A DNA stretch of 64,000 nt from UBA6054 sp963975575 (GCA_963975575.1 CAXBHL010000001.1:1612001-1676000), one strand, 5' to 3'; numbered from the stretch's first letter, positions 25,178 through 34,810 are shown. Notes: a model not told the origin generated them from the sequence alone. Made by a program: numbers and translations.

Positions 25178-26062
25178 ATGAGCGAGACCGCCGTGCTGCC
25201 CAAGCCCGAGAACAAGGCCTCCGCCGCCCAGCCCCTGCTGTCGGTGGAGGACCTGAAGACCTACTTCCCGATCCGCTCCGGCCTGCTCCAGCGGGTCACG
25301 GACCACTTCCGCGCCGTCGACGGGGTCTCGTTCAAGGTCGATCGCGGCGAGACGCTCGGTCTGGTCGGCGAGTCGGGCTGCGGGAAGACCACCGTCGGTC
25401 GCACCCTGCTCCGGCTGATCCCCGCCACGGGTGGCCGCGTGACGTTCAACGGCCAGGACGTGTTCAGGGCGTCGGGCCCGGTGTTGCAGAAACTCCGGCG
25501 CAACATGCAGATTGTGTTCCAGGACCCGGCGGGGTCGTTGAACCCCCGGATGCGGATCGCCTCCATCGTGGGTGAGCCGCTGGTGATCCACGGCATGGTG
25601 AAGGACAAGGCCGAACTGCGCGAGCGGGTGGAGAGCCTGCTCGTGCGGTGCGGCATGCCCAAGGCCGCGGCCGATCGGTACCCCCACGAGTTCTCCGGCG
25701 GACAGCGCCAGCGGATCGGGATCGCCCGCGCCCTCGCCCTGGAACCGAAGTTCATCGTCTGCGACGAACCCACCAGCGCCCTGGACGTGTCCATCCAGGC
25801 CCAGATCATCAACCTGCTCACCGACCTGCAGAGCGAGTTCGGATTGTCCTACCTGTTCATCTCGCACGACATGGCCGTCATCCAGCACGTCTGCCAACGG
25901 ATCGCGGTGATGTACAAGGGCAAGATCGTTGAGGCGGGCAGCCGCGAAGAGATCATCGAGAACCCGCAGCACAAGTACACCCAGTCGCTGCTCTCCGCGG
26001 TGCCCGAGCCGGACCCACGCCGTTCGAAGGAGCGGGTGGTCTTTGACGGCGGGGCGATGTAA
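25178..26062 (+). CDS. oligopeptide/dipeptide ABC transporter ATP-binding protein (OppF/DppF-like)
   Basis: A 294-residue ATPase. Walker A GESGCGKTT is at about 64-72, the signature SGGQRQRIGIARAL is followed by Walker B FIVCDEPTSALD, and the switch is SHDMAV. The C-terminal family extension includes HKYTQSLLSAVPEPDP, typical of the second ATPase of peptide importers. It would power uptake of peptides or related solutes at the inner membrane. No permease, solute-binding protein or partner ATPase lies next to it, so it is an orphan here or the last gene of a unit elsewhere. The start was set at the ATG before the conserved N-terminus. Confidence 0.9.
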   Translation: MSETAVLPKPENKASAAQPLLSVEDLKTYFPIRSGLLQRVTDHFRAVDGVSFKVDRGETLGLVGESGCGKTTVGRTLLRLIPATGGRVTFNGQDVFRASGPVLQKLRRNMQIVFQDPAGSLNPRMRIASIVGEPLVIHGMVKDKAELRERVESLLVRCGMPKAAADRYPHEFSGGQRQRIGIARALALEPKFIVCDEPTSALDVSIQAQIINLLTDLQSEFGLSYLFISHDMAVIQHVCQRIAVMYKGKIVEAGSREEIIENPQHKYTQSLLSAVPEPDPRRSKERVVFDGGAM

Positions 26063-26155
26063 GCGAGAACGGTCGCAACGGTCGTCCCCCCACCGGCGAC
26101 GCGAACCCGGTTCCGGGTGAGGTATACTCCTATCTCACGTCAGGAGCCTCGCCGC

Positions 26156-27100
26156 ATGCGGTTTGGTGTCGTCATCCCGGTGTACAACCGTCCCAGGATG
26201 GTCCTGGAGGCCCTGGAGACGGTCGGGGCGCAGACGCGTCCGCCGGACGCGGTCGTGGTGGTCGACAACGGTTCGGACGACGGCACCTTCGACGCCGCCT
26301 CCGGCTGGTGCGATGCGAAGAACGACCCGGGACGGTGGCGGGTGCTCCGCGAGTCCCATCGCGGGGCGGCGCGGGCCCGCCAGACGGGGTACGACGCCTG
26401 CGAACCCCTGGACGCGGTGGCGTTCCTCGACTCGGACGACCTCTGGCCACGGGACTTTCTCGAACGGGCCGAGCGGGCCCTGGCGGCTCGCCCCGACCTG
26501 ATCGGCGTGTCGGCGGACCGGCTCGCGATCAACGTTCGTGACGCAAAGACCCACCTCGACCGTCTCGCGGCGCTGGCGTCGGACCCGGTGCGTTGGATGG
26601 TCTGCCACGACGCGGGCTTCGGTTCGTGCTCGGTGATCCGGGCTTCGGCGTTCGATCGCATCGGGGGCTATCCGCTCGACGAGCCGACCGGGCACGACAT
26701 CCTGCTCTTCACGGCGCTGTTCGCCCAAGGTCCGTGGGGGCACCTCCTCGGCGCCCCGTCGGTCTCGCGCCGCCAGCACCATTCCCGCGTCGGGGAGGCG
26801 GACCACATCGCCCACGGGTTCTCAGACTCCAACCTCCGCCACGCGCGACTCTACCATCGGGCGGCCGCATCCCTCGCGACCCGCGAGCGCGCGCCGGCAG
26901 ACGTTCGGACCGCGATGGCGAGGCGGTGGATCTCGGCGGCGAAGGCGTGCCGCCGCAACAACGACCCTTTGGAAGGGCTCCGATGTCTCACACAAGTGCA
27001 TCAGTATCGGACGATCTCACTGCGAGCGACCCGATTGAAATGGCAACTCCGGCGCGACATGCGGCTGTCGGGGCAGACATGCCCGACTTCAGCGTGCTGA
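26156..27100 (+). CDS. family 2 glycosyltransferase (GT-A fold)
   Basis: A 314-residue glycosyltransferase. It starts with the GT2 nucleotide-sugar fold FGVVIPVYNRPRMVLEAL, then VVVVDNGSDDGT and the metal-binding motif FLDSDDLW. The acceptor region includes GSCSVIRASAFDRIGGY. It probably adds a sugar during surface polysaccharide assembly; donor and acceptor are unknown. AGGAG lies 9 nt before the ATG. Its 3' end overlaps the next glycosyltransferase gene by 118 bp. Confidence 0.88.
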   Translation: MRFGVVIPVYNRPRMVLEALETVGAQTRPPDAVVVVDNGSDDGTFDAASGWCDAKNDPGRWRVLRESHRGAARARQTGYDACEPLDAVAFLDSDDLWPRDFLERAERALAARPDLIGVSADRLAINVRDAKTHLDRLAALASDPVRWMVCHDAGFGSCSVIRASAFDRIGGYPLDEPTGHDILLFTALFAQGPWGHLLGAPSVSRRQHHSRVGEADHIAHGFSDSNLRHARLYHRAAASLATRERAPADVRTAMARRWISAAKACRRNNDPLEGLRCLTQVHQYRTISLRATRLKWQLRRDMRLSGQTCPTSAC

Positions 27101-28053
27101 TCGAGTGGGAGAATGTCCTGCAGTCCAGCGACGACCGGGCCGCGCGGATGCTGCGTGAGCTGGGCCAACAGATCGGCGCGTCGCTGCGCACCTTCGAGGT
27201 GCTCGTGCTGTTCAACCCCGAGCAGATCGATCCAACGATGGTCGCAAGCGCCGTTCGCGATCACTTCGCTCCGGGTGCCCATTTGGACAATGCGACAGTG
27301 CGGGTGGTTTCTGTGCCGGGGCTGCACTACTACGACCTGCGCAACCGGGGGGCAGAGATGGCCGCGGGCCGCGCGATCGTGTGCCTGGACAGCGACGTGA
27401 TCCCCGAGCCCGGATGGCTCGCGGCGATCACCGAGCCGCTCCTTGAGAACCCGGATATCAACGTTCTGGGGGGCGAGACACACCTGGATCACGAGGGGTC
27501 GTTCATCCGGAAGGCGTTCGCGCTCGGGTGGACTTTCCCGCCGAGGACCGACGACGACACGCTCCGTGCGGACGCGCGGCAGTTCTGGGCGAACAACGTG
27601 GCGTTCCGCCGATCGTTTTTTCTCGCAAATCCCTACCCGACGGGCGGGGACAGCGCTGAGTGCCGCACCGCCTGCTACAAGCTCCGCCGCGATCTGGTCC
27701 GCCGGGGCGAGCCGATCTATCACGCGGGGCGGGCGCGGGTGTCGCACCCGGCGCCGGACGGGGCTGGCAAGGTGGTGCTGCACGCGTTGATCGAGGGCCG
27801 CGACAACGGCCTGCTGTTCGAGCAGCGCGGATACGGACGGGTTCGCCGCAGCCTCCGCGCGATCGATTTCGCGTTCGGACGCGTGCGTCGGACGTGGCGT
27901 CAGGCGCTGCGACACCGGCGGGGCGTGGGCGTCGCCGCGTGGCAGGTCCCCGGCGTGGTCGCGGTCATGGGCGCGTACTACGGGGTGGGCATGCTCGGCA
28001 CGTGGTCGCAGGCGTGGCTACCCCGCCGCGCGTGGGAGAAATGGCGGTTCTGA
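26983..28053 (+). CDS. second family 2 glycosyltransferase
   Basis: A 356-residue GT2-like protein. DFSVLIEWENVLQ replaces the usual opening, followed by AIVCLDSDVIPEPGWL (DxD-type motif), LGGETHLDHEG and WANNVAFRRSFFLANPYP. A C-terminal hydrophobic segment (VVAVMGAYYGVGMLGTW) may associate with the membrane. I chose the ATG at 26983 because GGAAGGG lies about 6 nt upstream. This gives a 118-bp overlap with the preceding gene in another frame. The ATG at 27079 would leave only 22 bp and remains possible. Likely co-translated with its neighbour. Confidence 0.82.
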   Translation: MSHTSASVSDDLTASDPIEMATPARHAAVGADMPDFSVLIEWENVLQSSDDRAARMLRELGQQIGASLRTFEVLVLFNPEQIDPTMVASAVRDHFAPGAHLDNATVRVVSVPGLHYYDLRNRGAEMAAGRAIVCLDSDVIPEPGWLAAITEPLLENPDINVLGGETHLDHEGSFIRKAFALGWTFPPRTDDDTLRADARQFWANNVAFRRSFFLANPYPTGGDSAECRTACYKLRRDLVRRGEPIYHAGRARVSHPAPDGAGKVVLHALIEGRDNGLLFEQRGYGRVRRSLRAIDFAFGRVRRTWRQALRHRRGVGVAAWQVPGVVAVMGAYYGVGMLGTWSQAWLPRRAWEKWRF

Positions 28054-28096
28054 TCCTGTGCCGCCCAGGGGACACGCGGGGGACGAGAGACCAATG

Positions 28097-28133
28097 ACAC
28101 CGCGGGCGGTCGTCGCCTCGGCCGCCCGCGTGT
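28097..28133. terminator. bidirectional hairpin between convergent genes
   Basis: Arms 28097-28109 and 28122-28133 pair over 12 bp with a single bulged C, loop 12 nt. It lies between the ends of the second glycosyltransferase gene (+) and the CotH-like gene (-), where no gene is seen for 223 bp. Confidence 0.55.
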
Positions 28134-28276
28134 TCGGATGGACCCGATGGCTCAGCGGCGCCGCAGGCGGCGTACCCCGTCCGCGCAAGTGGATTCCGCA
28201 TGCGGCGGCCAAGCCAGGCACCCGCATCGCCTCGGCACCGCACCCCGGACCGGTGGCCCGAGGGCGGAGCAAGCGT

Positions 28277-30853
28277 CTACGGGCATCCGGCGCTGAAGGC
28301 CTGCACAAACGCCGCGACGTCGAAGAAGTTGAAGACCCCGAACGGCGCGGAGAGGTCCGCGTCCGGGTCGGACGCCCCGTACGCGTTGAGAAAGGCCGAG
28401 ACGTCGAAGAAGGTCAGGCTCCCGTCGGCGTCGAAGTCCGCCTGACAGACGAACTTCGCGGTCAGCGTGGCGTTGCCCGTCGGGTTCCACTCGACGATGC
28501 CCCCGTCCGGGCCGGCCGCCAGCTCGCTGAATCCCGCGAACCGGAAGCCCGGGGCCGGTTCGCCCCGCAGGGACACGGGGACGCCGAGGAAGTACACGCC
28601 GGACCACTGGCCGGTATCCGCCGGCAGGTCGATCGTGCTGACCCGCAGCGACCCGCGCTCCGGGTGGGGGTTGACCAGGTTCAGCGTGGCCGTGCCGGGC
28701 ACGCCGAACGCCTGCGCGAGGTGCGAGCGGTGGTGGCTGGGACGGCCGATGAAGTAGGACCGCAGCCGCACCACCAGGTCAACGTTCCAGTCGAGCAGGC
28801 TGTTGGGGACCCGCCAGCGGCGGATGTGCTCGGCGATCTCGGGTTCGTAGGCCACCCGGAACTCCTCAAGACGGGCTGTGGCGCGGGGCACGGAGAACTC
28901 GTGGTTGATCAGGTCCGCCGAGCGGTTGAGGAACTCGATCCGAAATGCCGGATTGGCCGCTAGACGCTGGAACAGGCGCGCGTGCCGGGCGTTGCTCTGG
29001 TTGAGCAGCCGGTTGACCGCGTCGACGGCCCAGCCGTGGTTGTCGGTGGCGAAGGTGGACAGGTCGGTGTCGAAGATCAGCCAGCGCCAGCGGCCTTCGG
29101 GGGTGCGGGGTCGCCAGTAGTCGATGTTGTTCTCCGGCCAGTCGGAGTTGCCGATGTACAGTTGGATCGCGGTGTAGGCGATGAAGTTCGCGATGTCGAT
29201 CCTGGACTCCGCTTCGCGGTAGTGCGCCGGATCGGCCATGTCGTTGTCGACCACATAGCTGAATGTTTCGAGGAAGTGGGCGTCATCGCCCTCCTCGATT
29301 TCTGGGAGGTTGCCTGTGAGGTAGTCGATGTTGTCGGGGTCGATTTCGGGATGGTTGAATCCGATGAAGTGCTTGTCGTAGCGCTGGCGGATGTTGTGGA
29401 TGCCCCAGTACTCGCCGTTGACGAGGACGATCGCGGGACGGGAGTGCTGGACGTCGACGCCGGAGTGCTTGACGAGATCCTGGACGAAGGCGTCCCGGAA
29501 GAGGGTCCGCCCGGCGTCGTTGCCGCCGTTGCGGATGATCAGGCGCTTGAACTGCGAGACCGCCGCGCCGGGAAACAGCGGGTATTCGAGCGAGGAGAGC
29601 CCGTACTCGCTTCGAAAGTAGACCCGCAACGACTTGCGTCGGTTCGAACGGGTGGAACCGCCGTGGATCCGAACGCCCACGTCCGAAACGAAGCCGGGCG
29701 TGCCGTCCGGCTCGAAGAACTCGATCCGTGCGGGGCGCTCCCACTTGTCGCCGCGCTGCGTGTAGTTCGCCTCGCGGTTCCAGGGGGCGATGTCGGGGTC
29801 GTACAACTTGTCGTAGATCGCGCCGGGCACGTAGATTCCGGTGAAGTAGCCGAAGAAGTTCGGCTCGTCGGTCACGATCGAGACAAGGGGCAGGGTGAAT
29901 CGCGACGGGCCCTGGGGATGCACCGCGAACGTGCGCGTCTCGACCGGCCCAGACACGCCGTCGTCGTTGATGGCCGCCGCCCGGAACGCGGTGGCTTTAA
30001 AGACATTGCCGGAGGGCACGTTCCAAGACTCGTCCGGCGCGGTCTGGATCAGCGAGAAATAGTTGGGTTCGGCGGTTCTATCGTCGACCGCCACTGGGCC
30101 CTCATACCGGCGCGACTCAAGCGTGGGCAGCGAGCCGTCGGTCGTGTAATAGATCGGTGCCGAATCCGACGAGAGCTCGATCTGAATGGATCCGGTATAG
30201 AAACCAGAAGCGTGGGACACCGTGACCGGCCCGGGCACGACGCCGTCCCCCGGCTCGCGGAATGAGCCGGGGCTGCCGACGTCGCCCGACGCGTTCACGC
30301 GGGACTTCTGGGCGTCCCCGGTCTCGGCGGCGACCCACAGGGAGACGTCGTTGGACCCGAGCGCCGAGGCGACGGCCGGATTGCCGCTGACGCGTTGGGT
30401 CCGCACCGATCCGGGGAAGTCCTCGTCGCCGTAGGTGAGCCGGTCGATCAGGGTGCCGGAGGCGTCGTAGATGTTCAACTCATCGTTGCGGCCGAGATTG
30501 CTGCCGGTGACCATGCCGAGTTCGCCCAGGATGCGGACCGCCGGACCGAGACTCCATTGCGTCCGGAACGCCCCCTCGGGGTCCTCGGTCACCACGACCG
30601 ACTCGCCCGGGGCGACGACTCCCAGGGTGCTGAGGTCGAAGGCGCCCGGTTCCCGGCCGCTGTCGTCGAAGCTCCAGCCGGTCAGGTCGACCGCTTGCTC
30701 GCCGACGTTGGTCAGTTCGAAGAACTCGCCGCCGTCGGGCGTGCTGCCGGAGTACATCCACTCCGTGATCACGAGCGAGGGCGCGGGGCCGGCCGCCGCG
30801 GCTCCGGCGCCGATGAACATCGTCGCGAGAAATGTGACCGGGTGCGCTTTCAT
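28277..30853 (-). CDS. secreted CotH-kinase family protein with lamin-tail domain and dockerin-like C-terminal tag
   Basis: An 858-residue exported protein. A signal peptide is present (AGAAAAGPAP). A lamin tail-like domain lies at about 25-120 (LVITEWMYSGSTPDGGEFFEL, quoted in part: EWMYSGS). A chitobiase C-terminal/Fn3-like segment follows at about 205-290 (IYYTTDGSLPT). The CotH domain is at about 310-640, with VRIHGGSTRSNRRKS, KRLIIRNGGNDAGRT and WLIFDTDLSTF. The last 55 residues run from CQADFDADGS through FFDVSAF and NFFDVAAF to the terminal GCP. CotH proteins include atypical protein kinases of spore coats; in planctomycetes they are secreted and uncharacterised. The tail matches two other secreted proteins in this window (50932-55491 and 59742-61016). 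Confidence 0.87.
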   Translation of the reverse strand: MKAHPVTFLATMFIGAGAAAAGPAPSLVITEWMYSGSTPDGGEFFELTNVGEQAVDLTGWSFDDSGREPGAFDLSTLGVVAPGESVVVTEDPEGAFRTQWSLGPAVRILGELGMVTGSNLGRNDELNIYDASGTLIDRLTYGDEDFPGSVRTQRVSGNPAVASALGSNDVSLWVAAETGDAQKSRVNASGDVGSPGSFREPGDGVVPGPVTVSHASGFYTGSIQIELSSDSAPIYYTTDGSLPTLESRRYEGPVAVDDRTAEPNYFSLIQTAPDESWNVPSGNVFKATAFRAAAINDDGVSGPVETRTFAVHPQGPSRFTLPLVSIVTDEPNFFGYFTGIYVPGAIYDKLYDPDIAPWNREANYTQRGDKWERPARIEFFEPDGTPGFVSDVGVRIHGGSTRSNRRKSLRVYFRSEYGLSSLEYPLFPGAAVSQFKRLIIRNGGNDAGRTLFRDAFVQDLVKHSGVDVQHSRPAIVLVNGEYWGIHNIRQRYDKHFIGFNHPEIDPDNIDYLTGNLPEIEEGDDAHFLETFSYVVDNDMADPAHYREAESRIDIANFIAYTAIQLYIGNSDWPENNIDYWRPRTPEGRWRWLIFDTDLSTFATDNHGWAVDAVNRLLNQSNARHARLFQRLAANPAFRIEFLNRSADLINHEFSVPRATARLEEFRVAYEPEIAEHIRRWRVPNSLLDWNVDLVVRLRSYFIGRPSHHRSHLAQAFGVPGTATLNLVNPHPERGSLRVSTIDLPADTGQWSGVYFLGVPVSLRGEPAPGFRFAGFSELAAGPDGGIVEWNPTGNATLTAKFVCQADFDADGSLTFFDVSAFLNAYGASDPDADLSAPFGVFNFFDVAAFVQAFSAGCP

Positions 30854-30992
30854 GGGGTCTCCTGGCGTCGGGCGCGTCGCCGCGGGGAGGTCTGCTCCCG
30901 GGCGACCGGGGAGGTTTCCCGATGCTAGTCGAATCCCCCAGGAGCGCCAAGGGGATTCGCCGGATTAGACAGGTATTCAGCCGAGGACGCAC

Positions 30993-31018
30993 AAAAAATG
31001 GGATCCCGGAGGGTCCCA
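30993..31018 (-). terminator. intrinsic terminator of hppD
   Basis: On the minus strand the hairpin TGGGACCC-TCC-GGGATCCCA (30999-31018, one bulge) is followed directly by six T. It lies 30 bp after the hppD stop. This is the clearest rho-independent terminator in the window. Confidence 0.88.
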
Positions 31019-31047
31019 GAAAAACCGATCATGATCGCGGCGCGGTG

Positions 31048-32244
31048 TCAGAGGTTGCCGCGGCGCTCCTGCTCGAGCTCGAGCGCCTCGAACAGGGCCT
31101 TGAAGTTGCCCTTGCCGAAGCTCTGGCTGCCCCGCCGGCTGATGATCTCGAAGAACAGGGTCGGGCGGTCCTGCAGCGGCTTGGTGAACAGCTGGAGCAG
31201 GTAGCCCTCGTCGTCGGCGTCGACGAGGATGCCGAGGTCCTTGATGCGGTCGTGGTCCTCGCGGACGGCCTGGTGGCCGTTCTCGGTCAGCATCTTGTTG
31301 ACGCGGTCCCAGACGATGTCGTAGTAGGAATCCGGCAGACTCAGGAAGTCGACGCCGCGCCGGCGGAGTTCGGCGACCGAATGCAGTTCGTCGTCGGTCC
31401 GCAGGGCGAGGTGCTGCACGCCGGGGGTCATGTTGTGCCATTCCAGGTACTCCTGGATCTGGCTCTTCTTCTTGCCCTCGGCGGGCTCGTTGATGGGCAT
31501 CTTGATCAGGTGATTGCCGCTGGCCATCACCTTGGACATCAGGGCCGAATACTCCGTGGAGATGTCCGCGTCGTCGAAGTGCTTGAACATCTTGAAGCCC
31601 ATGACGTCTTCGTACCACTGCACCCAGTAGTTCATCTTGCCCTCCTCGACGTTGCCGACGAGGTGGTCCACGAACATGAGGCCGCAGGGGTGCTTCTTGT
31701 TGTACTCGTTGACGGGCGAGTCCATCTTGCGGAACACCGGCATGAACTCGCTGCCGCCCCGCTTAACCTTCTCGAGGTCGTAGTGGCCGGTGCGGCTGAC
31801 GAAGGTGTGCAGGACGCGCCCGTAGGACTTGATCGAGGCGACCGTCACGGTGCCGTTCTCGTCCTTGATCTCGCGGGGCTCCTGGGCGGAGATGCCGCCG
31901 TTGCGGATCGCCTGCTCGTAGGCCGCGGTCGCGTCGGTGACGGTGAAGGCCACGTCCTTGACACCGTCGCCGTAGAGCTTGACCTCCTCGGCGGCGGGGT
32001 GCTTGTCGTGGAGCGCGCTGGTCAGAAGCAGGCGGATGTTGCCCTGGGTGAGCAGGTAATCGGCCTCGTCGCGGCTTCCGGTGGTCAGGTCGGCGACCTG
32101 CGAGATATTGAATCCGAAGGTGTGGGCGTAGAAATAAGCGGCCTGTTTCGCGTTGCCCACATAAAAGCGGACATGGTCCACATCAACGAGCGCAAGCGGA
32201 TCCGCCGCCAGCGAACGGCTGGTTTGGGTCGACGCGGTGGTCAT
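31048..32244 (-). CDS. hppD: 4-hydroxyphenylpyruvate dioxygenase
   Basis: A 398-residue Fe(II)/ketoacid dioxygenase-type enzyme that converts 4-hydroxyphenylpyruvate to homogentisate in tyrosine breakdown. Two vicinal-oxygen-chelate halves are visible. The metal ligands are His in LMFVDHLVGNVEEG, His in GVQHLALRTDD, and Glu in RPTLFFEIISRRG. The C-terminal helix FKALFEALELEQERRG is the lid typical of the family. The ATG at 32244 was preferred because GGAG lies 9 nt upstream within the slightly longer TTG-started frame. It stands alone, divergent from gmhA, with a strong terminator after it. Confidence 0.95.
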   Translation of the reverse strand: MTTASTQTSRSLAADPLALVDVDHVRFYVGNAKQAAYFYAHTFGFNISQVADLTTGSRDEADYLLTQGNIRLLLTSALHDKHPAAEEVKLYGDGVKDVAFTVTDATAAYEQAIRNGGISAQEPREIKDENGTVTVASIKSYGRVLHTFVSRTGHYDLEKVKRGGSEFMPVFRKMDSPVNEYNKKHPCGLMFVDHLVGNVEEGKMNYWVQWYEDVMGFKMFKHFDDADISTEYSALMSKVMASGNHLIKMPINEPAEGKKKSQIQEYLEWHNMTPGVQHLALRTDDELHSVAELRRRGVDFLSLPDSYYDIVWDRVNKMLTENGHQAVREDHDRIKDLGILVDADDEGYLLQLFTKPLQDRPTLFFEIISRRGSQSFGKGNFKALFEALELEQERRGNL

Positions 32245-32406
32245 TTGCGATGTCTCCAAGATCTTGGGCGGTTTGGTGCCGGTCTTGTTCCGGCGGGAGC
32301 CCAGGTCCCTCGGGGTATTTTACGCCCCCGGGACGCGTCCGGCCAGAAACCGTCCGCGGGCCGGGCTGAATGCCCGCCACGGCCGCCCGAAACCCTATCA
32401 TCGGGC

Positions 32407-32991
32407 ATGAGCGACGCCGCACGGGTCCTGGAAGAGTTCGAGGAGGCGGCCCGGGTCACGGGTCGGCTGGCCTCGGACACGGAGGCGGCCGCCCGGGTCA
32501 GCCGGGTGGCTGGCGGGATCGCCGAGCGGGCCCGGCGTGGCGGCAAGGTGCTCGCGGTGGGCAACGGCGGCTCGTGCGCCGATGCCGTGCACTTCTGCGA
32601 GGAACTGACCGGGCGGTATCGCATGGACCGACCCCCCATCGGGGCCGCGGCGTGCTCGGACGCCGGGCACATCACCTGCACGGGAAACGACTACGGCTTC
32701 GACCAGATCTTCGCCCGGTGGGTCGAGGGGCTGGGGCGCCCGGAGGACACGCTCGTGGCGCTCTCGACGAGCGGGAACAGCGCCAACGTTGTCCACGCGG
32801 TCCGGGCGGCCCGGGATCACGGCATGACGGTGGTGCTGCTGCTCGGCAAGGACGGGGGGGCTCTGGCCGAGCTGGGCGATGAGACCTGGATCGTGCCGGG
32901 CGACACCGCCGACCGGATCCAGGAGCTGCACATGCTGATCCTGCACAGCCTTGTCGGAGCGATCGAACGGGCCATGGGCCACACCGCCTAA
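32407..32991 (+). CDS. gmhA: sedoheptulose-7-phosphate isomerase (GmhA-type SIS protein)
   Basis: A 194-residue SIS-domain isomerase that makes D-glycero-manno-heptose 7-phosphate for LPS core or S-layer heptose. Motifs: GNGGSCADAVHFCEELTG (zinc-ligand His and Glu), GNDYGFDQIFARWV, ALSTSGNSANVVHA, and RIQELHMLILH with the Gln and His ligands. Length matches GmhA. The start was taken at the ATG that begins the family N-terminal helix; the long open frame upstream is only the antisense of hppD. No other heptose genes are adjacent. Confidence 0.88.
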   Translation: MSDAARVLEEFEEAARVTGRLASDTEAAARVSRVAGGIAERARRGGKVLAVGNGGSCADAVHFCEELTGRYRMDRPPIGAAACSDAGHITCTGNDYGFDQIFARWVEGLGRPEDTLVALSTSGNSANVVHAVRAARDHGMTVVLLLGKDGGALAELGDETWIVPGDTADRIQELHMLILHSLVGAIERAMGHTA

Positions 32992-33048
32992 CGACCCGGG
33001 CTGCTCCGGGGGAAAGCCGGTTCGCGGTGCGGGACATACACTCTGCCC

Positions 33049-34779
33049 ATGACCGGCCGGATCGTGATCGCATTGCTTCTGGGGATCATTCTGGGGGTGC
33101 CGTTCGCGCTGACGGCCGGGCGGCACCGCGACGCCGCGCCCTCGGACGCGGCCCGTCTTATCGTGGTCTCGCCCCACGTCCCGCAGATCCGCGCCGAGTT
33201 CGGCAGGGCCTTCGAGGCGTGGCACCTCCGCGAGTTCGGCACCCCGGTCGTGGTCGACTGGCGGACCCCGGGCGGCACCTCGGAGATCCGCAACCAGCTC
33301 AACGCGATGTTCAGCAGTGTCGTCAAAGACCTGGTCCGGCGCGGCCTGCTCGACCCGGACGCCCCGGACACCGTCCGGCTCCCGGAAGGGTCGATCGACT
33401 ACGACCTGTTCTTCGGGGGCGGCTCGTTCGATCACGGCCAGACCGCGGGCGCGATTTCCATCGCCGCCGTCACCCCCGCCGGCGAGGGCGTGACCGTCCG
33501 GGTACGCCAGTCCATCCCGGCCGGCTTCACGCAGGCGGAGCTGGACGAACTGTTCGGTGACAACCGGATCGGGCCGCAGTTGTTGTACGACCCCGACCAG
33601 CGCTGGATCGGCACCGCGCTTTCCAGTTTCGGGATCGTGTACAACCGCGAGGTCCTCGAGCGGCTCGGGCTGCCCGAGCCGGAGTCGTTCAAGGACCTGA
33701 CCGATCCACGCCTGATCGGATGGGTCGCGCTGGCGGATCCCCGCCAGTCGGGCTCCATCACCACGACCTTCGATTCGATCCTGGGCAACCAGGGTTGGGA
33801 GGAGGGCTGGCGGACCCTGCGGGGGATGTCCGGCACGACGCGGTACTTTACAAACTCATCGACCAAGCCTCCGATCGACATTTCCCAAGGAGAGGCCGCG
33901 GCCGGGCTGGCGATCGACTTCTACGGCCGTGGGCAGGCGCAGGTCATCGCCGAGACGGGCGGGGGCGATCGGGTCGGTTACACGGACCCGGCGGGCTCGG
34001 TGTACGTGGACGCTGATCCGATCAGCCTGATCAACGGCGGCCCGAACCCGGAGCTGGCAAGGCACTTCATCCGTTTCACGCTGTCCGAAGAAGCCCAGGC
34101 GCTCTGGCAGTTCCGCGCCGGCGACGCGTCCAACCCGCCCGGGCCGGACGGTCGACCGATGGGCCCGGCGCAGTACGAGCTGCGTCGGATGCCGGTCCGC
34201 CGGGTGATGTACGAGAAGTACTTCGACGCCTTCATCGACCCGGTCAACCCCTTCGAGATCGTCTCCGACGTGGAGAACCCCGGCTGGCGCACGGGCGTGC
34301 AGGTGATGATGGGCTGCTTCGGGGTTGATCTGGCGGACGAATGCCGGTCGGCGTACCGGGCGATGGACACGGCCCGGCGTTCGGGCGCGTTCACGGCCGA
34401 AGAGCTGGCCCGGCTCGAGGATCGCTTCTACGCGTTCCCCCTGACAAGGATCGAGGCGCTGGCCGAACTGTCGGGGTACGAGGCGGTCCGGGCGCTGGTG
34501 GAGGCGCAGGGGTGGCGGTGGATCTCGGACGTTGAGGCGAGCGGCGTGCTGCCGCAGCCGATCGACGATGCCGCCTTGCACGCGATCGGCGATCCCCAGA
34601 AGTTGGCTCTGGCGATGATGATCCGTGAGCCGCATCTGCTGCCGTTCACCGAAGCGACCTACGGAACCGTCCGGAACGAATGGCGGCAGCCCGGTCGCGA
34701 GGCCCGGCTCAAGATCGAGTACACCCGATTTTTTCGCGACAACTACCGGGCCATCGTGGCCGAGGTCAAAGGACGATGA
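33049..34779 (+). CDS. extracellular solute-binding protein, long form
   Basis: A 576-residue exported protein with an N-terminal membrane anchor or signal (IVIALLLGIILGVPFAL). A periplasmic-binding-protein fold of the iron(III)/spermidine type follows, with LIVVSPHVPQIRAEFGRAF, LSSFGIVYNREVL and LIGWVALADPRQSGS. It continues with AGLAIDFYGRGQA and FIRFTLSEEAQALW. About 180 residues after the binding fold (from about 395) form an added C-terminal part without recognised family. ABC binding proteins capture a ligand for an importer, but no permease or ATPase is adjacent and the ligand is unknown. Confidence 0.8.
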   Translation: MTGRIVIALLLGIILGVPFALTAGRHRDAAPSDAARLIVVSPHVPQIRAEFGRAFEAWHLREFGTPVVVDWRTPGGTSEIRNQLNAMFSSVVKDLVRRGLLDPDAPDTVRLPEGSIDYDLFFGGGSFDHGQTAGAISIAAVTPAGEGVTVRVRQSIPAGFTQAELDELFGDNRIGPQLLYDPDQRWIGTALSSFGIVYNREVLERLGLPEPESFKDLTDPRLIGWVALADPRQSGSITTTFDSILGNQGWEEGWRTLRGMSGTTRYFTNSSTKPPIDISQGEAAAGLAIDFYGRGQAQVIAETGGGDRVGYTDPAGSVYVDADPISLINGGPNPELARHFIRFTLSEEAQALWQFRAGDASNPPGPDGRPMGPAQYELRRMPVRRVMYEKYFDAFIDPVNPFEIVSDVENPGWRTGVQVMMGCFGVDLADECRSAYRAMDTARRSGAFTAEELARLEDRFYAFPLTRIEALAELSGYEAVRALVEAQGWRWISDVEASGVLPQPIDDAALHAIGDPQKLALAMMIREPHLLPFTEATYGTVRNEWRQPGREARLKIEYTRFFRDNYRAIVAEVKGR

Positions 34780-34810
34780 CCGTCCACGGCACGGACGCCT
34801 GAGGAACAGC

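Noticed and set aside
30922..32406. long plus-strand frame leading into gmhA
   Set aside because: It is the antisense of hppD. Only the part from the ATG at 32407 matches a protein family.
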